NCBI GenBank assembly: GCA_030639305.1
Contig: DAOWCY010000104.1
Coordinates: 1 to 24,899, forward strand
Length of the DNA stretch: 24,899 nucleotides
From: JAGLQA01 sp023135565
GTDB lineage: Bacteria; Acidobacteriota; Aminicenantia; UBA2199
Direction of reading: 5' to 3'
In this document: positions 24,308-24,899 of the stretch, in pieces
Position numbering within the stretch: the first letter of the stretch is position 1
Layout of the letters: every line of letters begins with the position of its first letter
Made by a program: the position numbers and the translations under genes
The notes under the pieces: generated by a model
Database searches by the model: none
What the model was told of the DNA's origin: nothing
What the model saw: only the letters and a program-made list of their open reading frames with translations

Positions 24308-24362
24308 AAGTTTTTGGAAGTCCAGAAACCTTTTTTCAAAAAGGTTTTTGGTCGCCGAAGGC
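24308..24362 (+). repeat. Composite dispersed repeat, T-type copy
   Basis: AAGTTTTTGGAAGTCCAG then AAACCTTTTTTCAAAAAGGT, ending TTTTTGGTCGCCGAAGGC; it differs from 11062-11113 at few positions. Nothing else is seen in 24263-24421. Confidence 0.85.
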
Positions 24363-24421
24363 AATAGGAAAATGTTCCGACGGGGTGCGGCCCTTTTTCA
24401 TGATTTCCGCCATGCGGGCTG

Positions 24422-24493
24422 CTATTGCATGCGTTCCCGGACACGTCGTGGGATTACAACCTTGAATTTCGACGAAAGCGTTATGGTATTCAT
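24422..24493 (-). pseudogene. AbrB/MazE-type antitoxin remnant (5' end only)
   Basis: ATG at 24493 with AAGGAG six nt upstream and a promoter at 24515-24543. The 23 codons read MNTITLSSKFKVVIPRRVRE, then RMQ, and end at TAG. This is the first half of a SpoVT-AbrB swapped-hairpin domain (xVTLSSKGQVVIPKxIRExL); the normal continuation LKPGDxL and the toxin-binding tail are missing. No toxin gene follows. It is a broken VapB/MazE-like antitoxin gene that keeps intact expression signals. Confidence 0.65.
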
Positions 24494-24514
24494 ATCGTTC
24501 TCCTTATCGTCATA

Positions 24515-24543
24515 TTTTTAGCAGATCGAATACTTTGTGTCAA
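24515..24543 (-). promoter_or_regulatory. Promoter of the AbrB-type remnant
   Basis: On the minus strand: perfect TTGACA (24543-24538), 17-bp spacer ending TGC, TAAAAA (24520-24515, 4/6). Confidence 0.55.
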
Positions 24544-24600
24544 GTTTTATCGGGATTAAAAGGAAAATTATCGCGAAAAATCCGGAAAATTGAACCGGGG

Positions 24601-24629
24601 TTGACAATTCTCCTAAATCATTTTACTAT
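24601..24629 (+). promoter_or_regulatory. Promoter of the second AAA-ATPase fragment, leaderless geometry
   Basis: TTGACA (24601-24606), 17-bp spacer, TACTAT (24624-24629), six nt to ATG 24636; no Shine-Dalgarno. Confidence 0.6.
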
Positions 24630-24635
24630 TAATAC

Positions 24636-24782
24636 ATGACAAAAATAGAAAGAGACTATAAAACTTTCAATACAAGCGGTTTATGTTTCCCGGAAAAACA
24701 CTACATGGTAGACCCGCTGCCGCGATTGAAAAATGTCGAAGAACTGATAAAAGAAGAATTCTATAGCGCTCACCTAAATTGA
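24636..24782 (+). pseudogene. AAA-ATPase (AAA_34-type) 5' fragment
   Basis: 48 codons: MTKIERDYKTFNTSGLCFPE, then KHYMVDPLPRLKNVEELIKE and EFYSAHLN. It aligns with the pseudogene at 8603 (FNTAGRCFPKDHYMVDPMQR, LTEVEKLIDKKLYF), so both derive from the same family. Here homology ends after Phe-Tyr (24764), just before the Walker A motif, and the frame stops in different DNA that looks like an insertion sequence end. No ATP site remains. Confidence 0.7.
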
Positions 24783-24899
24783 CCCTACTTCGCTCACTTA
24801 AATGATACCACCATTTCTGCTACTTGGAAAAGAAAAAGAGTGTCCTAAGCTTTTTTAAGGGGCATTTGATATGTAGATTGGGCGGATTACTTTATCTGA
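24765..24899. mobile_element. Possible IS21-like insertion sequence end (cut by window)
   Basis: The break in the AAA-ATPase gene is followed by two related units 24 nt apart: CGCTCACCTAAATTGA (24767-24782) and CGCTCACTTAAATGAT (24791-24806), then ACCACC. Multiple subterminal repeats of this kind, including TGGTATCATTTAAGTGAGCG on the other strand, recall IS21-family termini. No transposase gene is visible before the window ends; a minus-strand frame SDKVIRPIYISNAP-stop enters from the right. Confidence 0.4.

Overview
The window comes from a Gram-negative, moderate-GC bacterial chromosome. The Gram-negative cell plan is shown by a signal-peptide beta-barrel protein and by M16 peptidases with signal peptides. 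The intergenic regions hold a dense, mosaic family of short repeats, and many genes are secreted hypotheticals, M16 pairs or FG-GAP/ASPIC proteins. From memory this style fits an uncultured lineage such as Aminicenantes/Acidobacteriota; that placement is a guess, not something the sequence proves.

Layout. (1) 1-1859: intergenic hairpins, a secreted hypothetical, a PTS EIIA type-2 domain protein and a 1-nt-overlapping P-II-like protein. (2) 2055-5716: two 4-nt-overlapping M16 peptidase genes, the first with an intact HxxEH zinc site, the second without it but with an added C-terminal beta-rich domain. (3) 5822-7650: a small accessory cassette with its own promoter, encoding a 56-aa helical protein and a 531-aa protein with a possible papain/C39-like Cys-His-Asp site; it is flanked by two large hairpins. 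(4) 7884-8680: decayed accessory DNA: an intact antitoxin-like gene, a truncated RelE/ParE-like toxin and a reverse-strand AAA-ATPase pseudogene carrying internal deletions. (5) 8708-11151: ridA, glnS and a short ORF in the glnS leader (minus strand). (6) 11451-15341: a porin-like gene (minus) divergent from a PhoB/PhoR-like two-component operon (plus). (7) 15549-20168: nudC, a large FG-GAP/ASPIC protein and a single-pass membrane hypothetical. (8) 20253-24124, minus strand: GT4 glycosyltransferase, dTDP-glucose 4,6-dehydratase and an anaerobic sulfatase-maturating-type radical SAM enzyme, each separated by repeats. (9) 24422-24899: an AbrB-type antitoxin remnant, a second AAA-ATPase 5' fragment, and what looks like the end of an insertion sequence.

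How it works together. The best regulatory result is in region 6: both divergent promoters carry four hexamers of TTAACA type at exact 11-bp spacing, each followed 9 nt later by a -10-like hexamer. This is the architecture of PhoB/PhoP-activated promoters, so the two-component system probably controls itself and the porin-like gene. The best candidate for an undescribed system is region 3. The repeats deserve separate attention, because they supply the C-termini and stop codons of at least two proteins and form most of a short ORF that overlaps glnS.
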